Positions 8,166 through 17,868 are shown, counted from the first letter of the stretch. The stretch is 64,000 nt of DNA from Flavobacterium ajazii (GCF_010614725.1 NZ_JAAEHL010000012.1:62001-126000), one strand, 5' to 3'. Notes: generated by a model not told the origin, from the letters alone. Numbers and translations are program-made.

Positions 8166-9199
8166 TATACAAACTTTTTCAGTTGTATTTTCAAATCTAC
8201 GATATAGGTATTTTTATCCTCCTGAATGTCTAATTTATATTCTTTTCCATAAATCAGGTTCAGTCTCTCGATTGTATTTTTTAAACCAATTTTAGTAGAA
8301 ACCACATCGGTTTTCTTCGGAATGGAATTGACGACATGCAGATGCAGCAATCCGTTTTCGACTGTAATTATAATACGTACAAAACATTTTTCGATAGCGC
8401 AGGTTCCGTGTTTAAATGCATTTTCTATAAAGGCAATCAACAGCATTGGCGAAACTTTATATGCATTCTCGTTGTCAATTTTACAATCGTAAGTAATATC
8501 ACAGCGATAGGCAACACGCTCTTTTTCCAGTTGAATATAACTGTTTATAAACTCCAGTTCCGCTTCAAGAGAAACACATTGTTTGTTATTGCTTTCGAGC
8601 TGATAACGCATTAATTGTGAGACTTTCATAATCAGATCAGGTGTTCTTTCCGGAAATTCTAAACTGATTCCGTAAAGCGTATTGAAGGTGTTGAATAAAA
8701 AATGCGGGTTCAGTTGTCCTTTCAGCGAATTAAGCTGCATTTGATTGAACAACAGCGTTTCATCTGTCTGTTTTTTATTGATTCTGTAAAATTTAAAAAC
8801 AATGATCGGACTCAAAATACAAACCAAAGTTCCTAATACACTGGCTAATTGGTATACATAACTGCGCTGATGCGAATTCTGATACAGATGACAATTAGCA
8901 AACATACTTAATGATGTAATCTGATATAAAACAAGCGAAAAAAGAAATACGGCAACAAGAGTCAGAAATACATACGTCAAAGGTCTTTTGCCTTTGAACA
9001 AAACCGGAAGAATAAAAAACCGATTAAACTGGGCGTGCATGTACAAAATACAGTAGAAGAAAATCCCCATTAGAATTGAAATGAAGGAACTAAACAGCAT
9101 CCAGTCATTTTTTAGGGTATAAACCGTGAATGAAAAAAGAACAACAGCAATTTCCTGCCACCATTTGTTTTCCATCATGTTACTTATTTTTTTATTCAT
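8165..9199 (-). CDS. LytS/YehU-type sensor histidine kinase, 344 aa
   Basis: Four hydrophobic segments fill the first 150 residues. A His_kinase domain follows, with the phosphoacceptor His in LNSLKGQLNPHFLFNTFNTL, the hallmark of this family, and a C-terminal ATPase part with the N-box (LIAFIENAFKHG). I use ATG 9199; an upstream GTG at 9208 is in frame but less likely. It is the first gene of a two-gene unit with the LytTR regulator, which overlaps its stop. The sensed signal is unknown. It is divergent from the TolC-RND operon across 160 bp. Confidence 0.92.
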   Translation of the reverse strand: MNKKISNMMENKWWQEIAVVLFSFTVYTLKNDWMLFSSFISILMGIFFYCILYMHAQFNRFFILPVLFKGKRPLTYVFLTLVAVFLFSLVLYQITSLSMFANCHLYQNSHQRSYVYQLASVLGTLVCILSPIIVFKFYRINKKQTDETLLFNQMQLNSLKGQLNPHFLFNTFNTLYGISLEFPERTPDLIMKVSQLMRYQLESNNKQCVSLEAELEFINSYIQLEKERVAYRCDITYDCKIDNENAYKVSPMLLIAFIENAFKHGTCAIEKCFVRIIITVENGLLHLHVVNSIPKKTDVVSTKIGLKNTIERLNLIYGKEYKLDIQEDKNTYIVDLKIQLKKFV

Positions 9200-9362
9200 T
9201 TTCTGCACTTAAATAGTTTACAAAGTACGAACAATTATTCAAATACTATTTCCAAAAAATGACAAATTGAATTCGTCATTTATTAGTGCACTACATCACT
9301 TAACATGACTTTTATCAATAGAAGAGAAATAAATTTGGGCTATAATTTCACATTTTGGGTTT

Positions 9363-10748
9363 ATGTATTTCAAAAAAATTACCTTATTATTTTTCCTGAT
9401 TTTTGCCCTAAACAGTCATTCTCAAACCCTGTCTTTAAAGGACGCCATAAAAACCGGGCTTGAAAATTACGGTTCAGTCAGAGCAAAAAACAACTACACC
9501 AATGCTTCGCAGGAGAGCCTTAAACAATCCCGTCGCGATTACCTGCCGAATCTTAATTTATCAGCGCAGCAGGATTACGGAACCGTAAACGGACAAAACG
9601 GGCCTTTGTATGGTTTTGGAGGTCTGGGAGTAGCTTCTTCGGGATTGCCGCTTCCGGAACAGAACTGGAATTCAGCCTTTGGAGCTCTTTATCTGGTCAA
9701 CATGAACTGGGATTTTTTCACTTTTGGAAAAACGCAGGAAAAAATCAATTTGTCCAAAATTGATGTTCAGACCAAAGAAAAGGATCTGAATCAGGAAAAA
9801 TTCCAGCTGGAAATTAAAATCTCAGCCGCTTATCTCAATTTATTGGCAAGCCAAAGATTACTCATTTCACAACAAAAGAATTTAAACCGTGCCGAAGTTT
9901 TCAAAAGAACCGCCGCAGCCAGAGTCAAAAACGGATTACTGGCCGGAGTGGATTCGACATTGGCTACAGCTGAAGTTTCAAAAGCCAAAATGGCACTGAA
10001 TCTCGCTAAAAATTTCGTTAAGGAACAAAACAATAAACTGGTCGATTTAATGGGTGTGGCACCTCAGGATTTTGTTACTGATACGATTTTTGTGACGCAG
10101 ATTCCAAAAGAACTTGTACAGCAAAGCAGTGCAACAGATAGCCTTCACCCGCTATTGCAATTGTATAAAACCAAAATTGATTACAGCAATCAGCAGGTCA
10201 AATTGTACAAACGTTTTTATTATCCTACAATGAGTGCATTTGGTGTTTTACAAACCCGCGCCTCAGGCTTTGATTCGTCTTATGCAACAGACCAGACAGC
10301 TTTTAACCGAAATTATTGGGATGGCGTCAATCCGGATCGTACCAATTATTTATTGGGAATTGGAATTACATGGAATTTGACGACACCGTTAAGAAGCAGT
10401 AAACAAGTGAACGCACAAAAATTCGTTTCTCAGGCCTTGCAGGAAGAATACAATCAGGCCGACAGAGAATTGAAGTCACAGCTTAATTTTGCAGAAGATA
10501 AAATAAAAATCACGCTGGAGAATTATGCCGAAGCGCCAATTCAGGTCAATGCGGCACAGAGAGCATATCTGCAAAAATCGACTTTATACAAAAACGGATT
10601 AACAGATCTGACCGATCTTACCCAGACAATTTACACGCTGAACCGAGCCGAAATAGATCGTGACATTGTCAATAATAATGTATGGCAGTCGTATTTGCTA
10701 AAAGTAGCCGCAACGGGCAATTTTGACTTATTTATAAATGAATTTTAA
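9363..10748 (+). CDS. TolC family outer-membrane efflux protein, 461 aa
   Basis: A signal peptide (KKITLLFFLIFALNSHSQ) is followed by two repeated helical-hairpin modules of the outer-membrane efflux protein family, seen as LKDAIKTGLENYGSVRAKNN at the start of the mature protein and long heptad-rich helices around LNQEKFQLEIKISAAYLNLLASQRLL. Length is normal for TolC. It lies first in an operon with an RND pump 12 bp downstream and an adaptor further on, so it should form the outer-membrane channel of that tripartite pump. Divergent LytTR two-component genes may control it. Confidence 0.92.
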   Translation: MYFKKITLLFFLIFALNSHSQTLSLKDAIKTGLENYGSVRAKNNYTNASQESLKQSRRDYLPNLNLSAQQDYGTVNGQNGPLYGFGGLGVASSGLPLPEQNWNSAFGALYLVNMNWDFFTFGKTQEKINLSKIDVQTKEKDLNQEKFQLEIKISAAYLNLLASQRLLISQQKNLNRAEVFKRTAAARVKNGLLAGVDSTLATAEVSKAKMALNLAKNFVKEQNNKLVDLMGVAPQDFVTDTIFVTQIPKELVQQSSATDSLHPLLQLYKTKIDYSNQQVKLYKRFYYPTMSAFGVLQTRASGFDSSYATDQTAFNRNYWDGVNPDRTNYLLGIGITWNLTTPLRSSKQVNAQKFVSQALQEEYNQADRELKSQLNFAEDKIKITLENYAEAPIQVNAAQRAYLQKSTLYKNGLTDLTDLTQTIYTLNRAEIDRDIVNNNVWQSYLLKVAATGNFDLFINEF

Positions 10749-10760
10749 TTATAGCGCCTA

Positions 10761-13700
10761 ATGAATTTAATACGTTTTGCACTCCGCAAACCCATCTCTA
10801 TATTGGTATTGGTAGCAGGTTTATTTTTCTTCGGAATTGGTGCCATCAAAGACATCAAGGTAGATATTCTTCCGAAAATGAACCTGCCTGTGATTTACAT
10901 TGCACATCCGTTTGGAGGGTACACACCGGATCAGATGGAAGCTTATTTTGCTAAAAATTACGTCAACATTCTTCCTTTTGCCAATGGGGTAAAATCGGTT
11001 GAAACCAAGAATATTCAGGGGTTAATGATTATGAAGTTAACCTATTACGAAAATACTAACATGGCACAGGCAGCTGCCGAATTAAGTTCATTATCGAACA
11101 GGATTCAGGCGGCATTTCCTCCGGGGACACAGCCTCCGTTTATCATTCGTTTTGATGCTTCGTCACTACCAATTGGGCAATTGGTTTTGAGCAGTAAAAT
11201 ACGTTCAAACAACGAATTGCAGGATTTGGCCAACGTATATGTGCGTGCGTCATTTACTTCGATTCCGGGTCTGTTATCTCCGGCTCCCTTTGGCGGAAGC
11301 CCAAGAACGGTAGAGGTTAACGTGGATCCTGATTTACTGCGCTCACACAATATGACACCAGATCAGATTGTAGAAGCGATTCGTATCAACAATCAGACGG
11401 CACCATCAGGAAACGTGAGAATTGGTGACATCAACTACATTTCGCCAACCAATAATACGATTAAAGAAATTAAGGATTTTGAGCAGATTCCGTTGTTTAA
11501 AGGCGGGGTTCAAAACCTGAAATTAGGCGATGTTGCCACGGTAAAAGACGGTGCCGATGTGACCAACGGATATGCTTTGGTAAACGGAAAACGTTCAGTT
11601 TACATCAGTATTGCAAAGGCTGGAGACGCTTCGACCTGGGATGTGGTTCAGAAATTAAAAGCCGAACTGCCTAAAATTCAGAGCACACTTCCTGAAGATG
11701 TACAATTATCATACGAATTTGACCAGTCGGTTTATGTAATTAACTCGGTTAAAAGTTTGATTACCGAGGGAATTATCGGAGCTGTTTTAACAGGTTTAAT
11801 GGTTTTACTTTTCCTTGGTGACCGTCGTGCGGCTTTGATTGTAATTTTAACGATTCCAATTTCGATTATTTCAGGGGTTTTATTTCTGAAATTATTCGGG
11901 CAGACGATCAACTTAATGTCCCTAAGCGGACTGGCGCTGGCAATTGGAATTCTGGTAGATGAAAGTACCGTAACAATAGAAAATATTCACCAGCATCTCG
12001 ATATGGGCAAACCAAAAGCACTCGCCATTTGGGACGCCTGTCAGGAAATTGCTTTACCTAAATTATTGATTCTGCTTTGTATTCTGGCGGTTTTTGCGCC
12101 GGCATTTACGATGGTCGGAATTCCGGGAGCTTTATTCCTGCCGTTGGCATTGGCGATTGGATTCTCGATGATTATTTCGTTTTTATTGTCGCAAACCTTT
12201 GTGCCGGTTATGGCGAACTGGCTGATGAAAGCACATCCAAAACACGAACATACGCCTGATATTACAGACGATGAAGCCGAATTCAACGCTTGTGGGTTAA
12301 CACCGGAATCTGAGAAACAACTAATTACTCAGAAAAAAGATTATGTTGAAAGAACGGATACAGATAACAACGGAAAAATCAGTGCTTTTGAACGTTTCAG
12401 AATGCGTTTTATGCGAACACTTGAACGCTTATTTCCATACAAAAAAGCTGCTGCTTTAACGTATTTGATTTTAGCTACGACGCTTGCCGTTCTGTTTATT
12501 TCGTTCATCGGAAAAGACGTTTTCCCGAAAGTAAATTCAAGTCAGTTTCAGCTGAGAATGCGTGCTCCCGACGGGACCCGTCTGGAACGTACCGAAGAAA
12601 AAGCCATTTTGGTACTGAAAGAACTGAAGAAAATGGTCGGCAACGAACATATCGGAATATCTTCTGTATATGTAGGTCAGCACCCATCACTGTTCTCGAT
12701 TAACCCAATTTATTTGTTCATGGCGGGTTCGCATGAAGCTGTTTTTCAGGTGAGTTTAAAAGAGTATCATACCGATATGGATGATTTTAAAGATGAATTC
12801 AGGGCAAGAATTAAAAAAATTCTTCCTGATGTAAAACTCACTTTTGAACCAATCGAATTAACGGACAAGGTTTTGAGTCAGGGCTCTCCTACTCCAATCG
12901 AAATCCGAATTGCGGGTAAAGACAAAAAACGAAATGAAACCTATGCGAATCAAATCGTTGAAAAATTACAGAAAATAGACTATTTCCGTGATGTGCAGAT
13001 CGGTCAGCCGATTCATTATCCGGCGATGAACATCAATATTGACAGAACCCGTGCTGCCGAATTAGGCGTTGACATGAATGATATTTCACGTTCACTGATT
13101 GCTTCGACATCATCTTCACGATATACCGAAAAAAATACGTGGATTGACGAACGAACCGGTTTATCTGTAAACGTTCAGGTTCAGGTTCCATTAAATCAAA
13201 TGAAAAGCAAAACCGATATTGGAGAAATTCCGGTATTGAAAAACTCGCTTCGTCCTGTTTTGAGCGACGTTGCAAAAATTACACCCGGCTATGTGAGCGG
13301 TGAAAATGACAATTTAGGGGCTATGCCATACATTACAGTTACAGCAAACATCAATCAGACCGATTTGGGGACGGCAGCGAAAGATGTTAAGGCTACAATC
13401 AGTTCATTAGGCGAACTACCACGTGGCTTATTTGTCACGCCTATTGGACTGAGTAAGGTATTGGAGGAAACATTAAGCAGTTTGCAGGTAGGGTTGTTGG
13501 TTGCTATTTTTGTAATCTTCTTAATGTTGGCCGCTAATTTTCAGTCATTCAAAGTGTCATTGGTGATTTTAACCACAGTTCCGGCGGTAGTTTTGGGAGC
13601 GTTGTTAATGCTGACCATCACAGGTTCAACCCTGAATTTACAATCGTATATGGGCATCATCATGTCCGTTGGAGTTTCTATTGCGAATGCCGTTTTACTG

Positions 13701-14051
13701 GTTACCAATGCCGAACAATTGCGAAAAATAAACGGAAACGCTTTAGAGTCGGCCCGTGAAGCTGCGGCACTGCGTCTTCGTCCGATTATCATGACTTCGG
13801 TGGCGATGATTGCCGGAATGCTGCCAATGGCGATTGGTCACGGCGAAGGAGGCGATCAGGTTTCTCCATTGGGTAGAGCCGTAATTGGTGGGCTGTTGTT
13901 TTCGACCTTTGCTGTGTTATTGATTTTACCGTTGATTTTCGCCTGGGCACAGGAACATACCACAACACAATCTGTTTCCCTCGATCCTGAAGACGAAGAA
14001 AGCATTCATTATATTTCATCATTAAATAAACCGAAAGTTGGAAAGTCATAA
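10761..14051 (+). CDS. Efflux RND transporter permease, 1096 aa
   Basis: Typical RND plan: a first membrane helix (ISILVLVAGLFFFGIGAI), a large periplasmic loop, five helices, a linker, and a repeat of the plan in the second half (TM7 near ALTYLILATTLAVLFISF). The TM4 proton-relay region reads GILVDESTVTIENI, with Asp-Glu instead of the usual Asp-Asp. The C-terminal half has LRLRPIIMTSVAMIAGMLPMA. It is longer than AcrB (about 1050) because of a hydrophilic linker around residues 495-550 that includes an EF-hand-like loop, D533-x-D-x-N-G to E544. A TolC gene lies upstream and an adaptor downstream. Confidence 0.93.
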   Translation: MNLIRFALRKPISILVLVAGLFFFGIGAIKDIKVDILPKMNLPVIYIAHPFGGYTPDQMEAYFAKNYVNILPFANGVKSVETKNIQGLMIMKLTYYENTNMAQAAAELSSLSNRIQAAFPPGTQPPFIIRFDASSLPIGQLVLSSKIRSNNELQDLANVYVRASFTSIPGLLSPAPFGGSPRTVEVNVDPDLLRSHNMTPDQIVEAIRINNQTAPSGNVRIGDINYISPTNNTIKEIKDFEQIPLFKGGVQNLKLGDVATVKDGADVTNGYALVNGKRSVYISIAKAGDASTWDVVQKLKAELPKIQSTLPEDVQLSYEFDQSVYVINSVKSLITEGIIGAVLTGLMVLLFLGDRRAALIVILTIPISIISGVLFLKLFGQTINLMSLSGLALAIGILVDESTVTIENIHQHLDMGKPKALAIWDACQEIALPKLLILLCILAVFAPAFTMVGIPGALFLPLALAIGFSMIISFLLSQTFVPVMANWLMKAHPKHEHTPDITDDEAEFNACGLTPESEKQLITQKKDYVERTDTDNNGKISAFERFRMRFMRTLERLFPYKKAAALTYLILATTLAVLFISFIGKDVFPKVNSSQFQLRMRAPDGTRLERTEEKAILVLKELKKMVGNEHIGISSVYVGQHPSLFSINPIYLFMAGSHEAVFQVSLKEYHTDMDDFKDEFRARIKKILPDVKLTFEPIELTDKVLSQGSPTPIEIRIAGKDKKRNETYANQIVEKLQKIDYFRDVQIGQPIHYPAMNINIDRTRAAELGVDMNDISRSLIASTSSSRYTEKNTWIDERTGLSVNVQVQVPLNQMKSKTDIGEIPVLKNSLRPVLSDVAKITPGYVSGENDNLGAMPYITVTANINQTDLGTAAKDVKATISSLGELPRGLFVTPIGLSKVLEETLSSLQVGLLVAIFVIFLMLAANFQSFKVSLVILTTVPAVVLGALLMLTITGSTLNLQSYMGIIMSVGVSIANAVLLVTNAEQLRKINGNALESAREAAALRLRPIIMTSVAMIAGMLPMAIGHGEGGDQVSPLGRAVIGGLLFSTFAVLLILPLIFAWAQEHTTTQSVSLDPEDEESIHYISSLNKPKVGKS

Positions 14052-14089
14052 AGTCGAAAGTCATAACCCGTTGGGTGTAATTATTTTTT

Positions 14090-14222
14090 AACACATAGAA
14101 GCAATAGATTTAAGTTATAAATAAAAAAGGGAAAAGAAAAAACTAGTTTTCACACATAGCTATGTGCATTGAAACAAGTGAAACGCCTTTACCCGTAAAG
14201 AAGAGCTATGATTCTATGTGTT
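14090..14222. repeat. Dispersed palindromic intergenic repeat, copy 2
   Basis: Inverted ends (AACACATAGAAGCAATAG and CTATGATTCTATGTGTT) enclose an internal perfect palindrome CACATAGCTATGTG and the conserved ACAAGTGAAACGCC. It lies between the RND gene and the adaptor gene of the same operon, so it would be transcribed within that mRNA and could form a long hairpin there. The sequence ACCCGTTGGGTGT flanks it on the left. Confidence 0.85.
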
Positions 14223-14285
14223 AAATTAAATTTTATTCACTTTCACCCAAAAGCTTAAAACATATTCATTATATAAAACCAAAAA

Positions 14286-15374
14286 ATGAACACTAAAATT
14301 ATAAAATACAGCCCGCTGTTTTTTGCAGCATTATTTTTCCTGAACAGCTGTAATTCTAAAAAGGAAGAAGTTGTTACAGCAGAAATAGAACCGAAAACAG
14401 AAACCTTTCTTCTCGCAAAAGAAAAACTGACTACCGAATTACGTTTACCGGCCGAATTAACCGGTTTTCAGCAGGTAGATTTGTATGCCAAAGTAAGCAG
14501 TTTCGTAAAAACGCTGAAAGTAGATATTGGTTCAAAAGTAACCAAAGGACAGCTTTTGATCGTTCTGGAAGCACCGGAAATCAGTTCGCAACTGGCAGCA
14601 GCCGAATCCAGACTGAAATCTATGGAAGCGATTTACGCCACCAGTAAAAGTACCTACAACCGTTTGTACGAAACGAGCAAGGTTGAAGGAACGATTTCTA
14701 AAAACGATCTGGAAATGGCAAGTGGAAAGAAAAATTCGGATTACGCACAATATCAGGCAGCTGTTGCGGCTCATAAAGAGGTAAAAATCATGAGAAGTTA
14801 TCTTGAAATCCGTGCGCCTTTTGACGGTGTCGTGGCAGCAAGAAACGTGAATTTAGGAACCTTTGTTGGTCCTGCCGGAAAAGGTTCAGATTTGCCTTTA
14901 CTGACGATTCAGCAGCAAAACAAACTGCGTCTGGCGGTTTCAGTTCCGGAATTGTACACAGGCTATTTACATAACGGCGACGAAATGAGTTTTAACGTAA
15001 AATCATTGCCGGACACTTTTAAAGCTACGATCACGAGAATGTCTGGAGCATTAGATTTGAAACTACGTTCTGAAAGAGTCGAAATGGATGTACACAACAC
15101 CAAAGGCAATTTATTACCGGGAATGGTGGCCGAAGTTTTATTGCCGCTTAACGCGAAAGACAGTACGTTTGTAGTACCAAAATCGGCTTTGGTGAACGCC
15201 GCCGAAGGGATGTTTGTCATCAAAGTGGTCAATCACAAAGCCACAAGAGTTGACGTAAAAAAAGGAAGAGAAATCGACGATAAAATTGAAATATTCGGAG
15301 ACCTGAACCCGAAAGATAAACTGATAAAAATCGCCAGCGAAGAAACCAAAGAAGGCGATATCATAAACGAATAA
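14286..15374 (+). CDS. RND efflux periplasmic adaptor (membrane fusion protein), lipoprotein, 362 aa
   Basis: The signal peptide ends in FFLNSC near residue 22, so the mature protein is probably lipid anchored. The order of elements is that of a membrane fusion protein: beta strands, biotinyl-like half (DLYAKVSSFVKTLKVDIGSKVTKGQLLIVLEAPE), an alpha hairpin of about 80 residues, the second lipoyl half (LEIRAPFDGVVAARNVNLGTFV), then beta-barrel and membrane-proximal strands. It should link the RND pump at 10761 and the TolC protein at 9363. It is separated from the pump by 234 bp that contain a palindromic repeat, which is unusual for such an operon. Confidence 0.93.
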   Translation: MNTKIIKYSPLFFAALFFLNSCNSKKEEVVTAEIEPKTETFLLAKEKLTTELRLPAELTGFQQVDLYAKVSSFVKTLKVDIGSKVTKGQLLIVLEAPEISSQLAAAESRLKSMEAIYATSKSTYNRLYETSKVEGTISKNDLEMASGKKNSDYAQYQAAVAAHKEVKIMRSYLEIRAPFDGVVAARNVNLGTFVGPAGKGSDLPLLTIQQQNKLRLAVSVPELYTGYLHNGDEMSFNVKSLPDTFKATITRMSGALDLKLRSERVEMDVHNTKGNLLPGMVAEVLLPLNAKDSTFVVPKSALVNAAEGMFVIKVVNHKATRVDVKKGREIDDKIEIFGDLNPKDKLIKIASEETKEGDIINE

Positions 15375-15407
15375 CCTGTACGCTTTAATTAATTATTGAT
15401 TTGTTTG

Positions 15408-15447
15408 AAAGTGTTGTAAGACTTAGGTTTTATGGCACTTTTTTTTG
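15408..15447 (+). terminator. Recurrent structured terminator, copy 1
   Basis: AAGTGTT pairs with GGCACTT (two G-U pairs) around a loop holding GTAAGACTTAGGTTTTAT, followed by eight T. The loop matches that of the terminators at 48165, 49737 and 51316 (GGAC...TTTTGGTTTCAT). It ends the first efflux operon and directly abuts an antisense Flavo-1-like element. Confidence 0.75.
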
Positions 15448-15448
15448 T

Positions 15449-15530
15449 TTAGGAGCTGGTTCCTGCTATACGTTACAATCTTTTGTGCCGAACCCCGGCA
15501 CAAAAGGATTTTCACTGCTATCAGGGCTAG
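15449..15530 (-). ncRNA. Flavo-1-like structured RNA, copy 1
   Basis: Read on the minus strand it begins CTAGCCCTGAT, has the pair of A-rich strands around a strong hairpin (11-bp stem CTTTTGTGCCG with a GGGTT loop), then TATAGCAGGAA and ends in CTCCTAAA. The CCTG near the start can pair with CAGG near the end. It resembles, from memory, the Flavo-1 RNA motif of Flavobacteria; no covariance search was possible. It is antisense to the operon end next to it. Confidence 0.65.
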
Positions 15531-15676
15531 GATTTAGATTTTCAAAAAGAGGTTTACGGTTTTCAGTAAAACAATGCTTCAAAAGAAATTATTTTTGAAA
15601 CATTATTTTTTATTACATTTAAAAATTAAAACGAAGTATGACAGCAGTCATAAATATCTAACCAAAAATAGGTGGC

Positions 15677-15699
15677 TATGTATGATGATTTCATACATA
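15677..15699 (-). terminator. 9-bp hairpin downstream of the RloB-like gene
   Basis: TATGTATGA, loop TGATT, then TCATACATA, 40 bp after the stop of the minus-strand RloB-like gene. There is no clear T-run, so it is only a possible 3'-end structure. Confidence 0.35.
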
Positions 15700-15738
15700 T
15701 ATACAAGTTAGGCGATATCTTAAAACAGAGCGACAGTT

Positions 15739-16458
15739 TCAACTTAATAATTCTATTACTAAATGGTGTACTTTTGTGCATGGACAATGCAAATGGGTCG
15801 GTTTAGGTGGAGTTGAATGATATTTCTCTAGTAATTTAGCTCTTTCGATTGCGTTACCAACATTTCCTTTCATTAATTGATAAGTATATCTCAAAAATTT
15901 AGCCTTTGATTTCATTGAAGTATAATAATCAAACTTCGGATTTTGAAAAGATGCTTCTTCGGGAAGTTTATTTTTTAAAATTTCTGTTAACCGTTCATAA
16001 TATTTTACTCTATTTGCATACTCTTGACTTGCTGGATTCACATCTTCAAAATGTAGCAATATCCAAAGTTCAAAATCATCATTGCTCCAAGCTGTTTTAA
16101 TACCTTTAGAATTAGCTGTCACTATTGAATCATTAAAAGCTGTATCTTTTTGATCATTTGGCTCTTTATCTCTATCAAAAACACACCATACTTGTGCTCC
16201 TTCATCAATTTTCAATATTTCAAGACCATGTTCATCAACCTCAATTAAATCATTCTTTCTAAAATATTCAGTTGCATAATCAACTTGTGCATGATGTTGT
16301 TTAGTATTTCCAAAAGCAGAAATTTGTATATCTTCTTTTTTAAACAGTTCAAAATAGGCTGGTTCAACTGCACCATCTTCACAAAATATAATAAAGAGCT
16401 TTTTGGAATTTACCTTTCTAGTATCATCCGTTTTAATTTCCCAAGGTTCCATCATCAT
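15739..16458 (-). CDS. RloB family Toprim-like protein, 239 aa (putative defence effector)
   Basis: The N-terminal part shows KKLFIIFCEDGAVEPAYFE, matching the RloB/Toprim opening in which a Glu follows the first strand, and a central VWCVFDRDKEP with Asp-x-Asp, the second acidic motif of Toprim-type folds. SNDDFELWILLHFED is also typical of RloB. Toprim-type proteins bind metal and cut or bind nucleic acid. Three adjacent Met codons open the frame, and the start overlaps the end of the ATPase gene upstream by 26 bp, so the two are translationally coupled. Together they form a RloA/RloB pair, the composition I recall for AbiL-type phage abortive infection. Confidence 0.85.
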   Translation of the reverse strand: MMMEPWEIKTDDTRKVNSKKLFIIFCEDGAVEPAYFELFKKEDIQISAFGNTKQHHAQVDYATEYFRKNDLIEVDEHGLEILKIDEGAQVWCVFDRDKEPNDQKDTAFNDSIVTANSKGIKTAWSNDDFELWILLHFEDVNPASQEYANRVKYYERLTEILKNKLPEEASFQNPKFDYYTSMKSKAKFLRYTYQLMKGNVGNAIERAKLLEKYHSTPPKPTHLHCPCTKVHHLVIELLS

Positions 16459-17725
16459 TTATATTTTTATCATCTAAAAAATTAGATAGAACAGGTACAC
16501 CCCCGTAAAATCCAGCTAAATATTGTTTAGCAAAATCAGCATCATTTCTAATGCCTTTTAATTCTGCTAATGAATATAATCTTGTCCCTTCATTCTCTTC
16601 TTTTTCAGCAAAATAAAACTGATCCCTTCTCATTAAAGATGGACTTAACAAGTTTGTATCATGACTAGTAAATAAAAGTTGAACATTTGATTTATTTATT
16701 TCAGGATCATTAAACAAACTAATTAATTTGGTTAATAAGGATGGATGAAAATTGCTATCTATTTCATCTAAAATAATTAATCCGCTTATTTCAATGTTAA
16801 AAGCATGCAACAAAAGACCAGCAATATCAAACAACTTTTTTGTTCCGTCCGATTCATTATCCTGCATATTAAGAGTCACAATTTTATCTAAATCATGACA
16901 TGCCTTTTTCGTTAAAAACAATTTATCAAGTGGAAAAATATTAATTTCCTTCGAATCATCATCTTTTTTAAAATAAATATCTTCGTAATTCAACCCGAAA
17001 GATTTCAAAAATTCAATAAATCTTGGCTTTAATTCATCAATTTCAATTTGTCTTATGGAATGAAATCTATAGAAATCACTTCTTGTACCAAATTTTGAGG
17101 TAATATAACCTTTTATGTTGTTTCTAATATTTGCACAAATGTCTTTATTATAAGATGCAGCATGAATTAAAAAAAGTGTATGTTCATATTCTAAAGGAGC
17201 AATACTCTCGTTGCCTGGCAAATTTACTTTATCAACTTCTAAGTTTTTCCTAGAAAAATATCTCCCTTGATTGACGTTTTTAGGCCCAAATAACCATTCA
17301 CTAGTTATAATTTCCCTACTCGCATTTAGGTTATTTTTTGCTTCATAATTCTTTTTAACTGTAAAACCGTATCTATATTTTTTACCTTCAACAATTAGAA
17401 CAATTTGAAAAAATGATTCTGTATCTTCATAATCATTTTGATAAAAAAATGGTTGTGCTAATCTTGCTAATCTTGATTCTGGACTAGGCAAATCTGAAAT
17501 AGCTTCACAAAAGAATTCAAGTGCTTTTATAACATTACTTTTTCCACTTGCATTAGCACCATAAATCCCTACTGTTTTTAATAACTTCATATCTCCATAT
17601 GGAACAATATTGTTACTATCAACGTCCTCATTCTCTTTTGAACTCTTTAGATTTGTCGAAACAAAACTAATTGTCTGCAAATCAGATATAGATCTAAAGT
17701 TCTTGACACTAAATTCTACTATCAT
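16433..17725 (-). CDS. RloA-like AAA family ATPase (AAA_15/21), 430 aa
   Basis: Opens with MIVEFSVKNFRSI, the usual SMC/RecF-like beginning of this group. The Walker A motif GANASGKS is near residues 56-63, and LIILDEIDSNFHPSL is the Walker B with catalytic Glu, followed by LFTSHDTNLL (His switch). Its length and single ATPase domain fit COG1106-type predicted ATPases. I use ATG 17725; an in-frame TTG lies three codons upstream. The RloB-like gene overlaps its end. In related systems such as AbiL and PARIS the ATPase senses infection and the Toprim partner is the toxic effector; that role is inferred here. Confidence 0.87.
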   Translation of the reverse strand: MIVEFSVKNFRSISDLQTISFVSTNLKSSKENEDVDSNNIVPYGDMKLLKTVGIYGANASGKSNVIKALEFFCEAISDLPSPESRLARLAQPFFYQNDYEDTESFFQIVLIVEGKKYRYGFTVKKNYEAKNNLNASREIITSEWLFGPKNVNQGRYFSRKNLEVDKVNLPGNESIAPLEYEHTLFLIHAASYNKDICANIRNNIKGYITSKFGTRSDFYRFHSIRQIEIDELKPRFIEFLKSFGLNYEDIYFKKDDDSKEINIFPLDKLFLTKKACHDLDKIVTLNMQDNESDGTKKLFDIAGLLLHAFNIEISGLIILDEIDSNFHPSLLTKLISLFNDPEINKSNVQLLFTSHDTNLLSPSLMRRDQFYFAEKEENEGTRLYSLAELKGIRNDADFAKQYLAGFYGGVPVLSNFLDDKNINDDGTLGN

Positions 17726-17831
17726 TTTTACCAATATTGATTATATTCTTCAAATTTACATATTTAAATCAATTATATATCGTAATTATTTTGAAATTTG
17801 AAAAATTTAAGCAAATAACAGAAAAAGACAT

Positions 17832-17868
17832 CCCCGCTCCCGCACGAATCCTTTCGTGTGGCTTTTGA
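17832..17868 (+). repeat. REP hairpin R1 (isolated)
   Basis: CCCGCACGAA, loop TCCT, TTCGTGTGG, followed by CTTTTGAA. The stem pairs throughout with one G-U. It lies between the RloA-like gene and an XRE gene and does not have an inverted partner close by. Confidence 0.85.

Noticed and set aside
12041..12286. Minus-strand ORFs inside the RND genes (also 11105, 13541, 13789, 44288)
   Set aside because: They are in-frame shadows of long, well supported coding regions on the other strand.
15401..15598. 65-codon plus-strand ORF after the first efflux operon
   Set aside because: It covers the terminator and the antisense Flavo-1-like RNA; no start signals and no protein-like composition.
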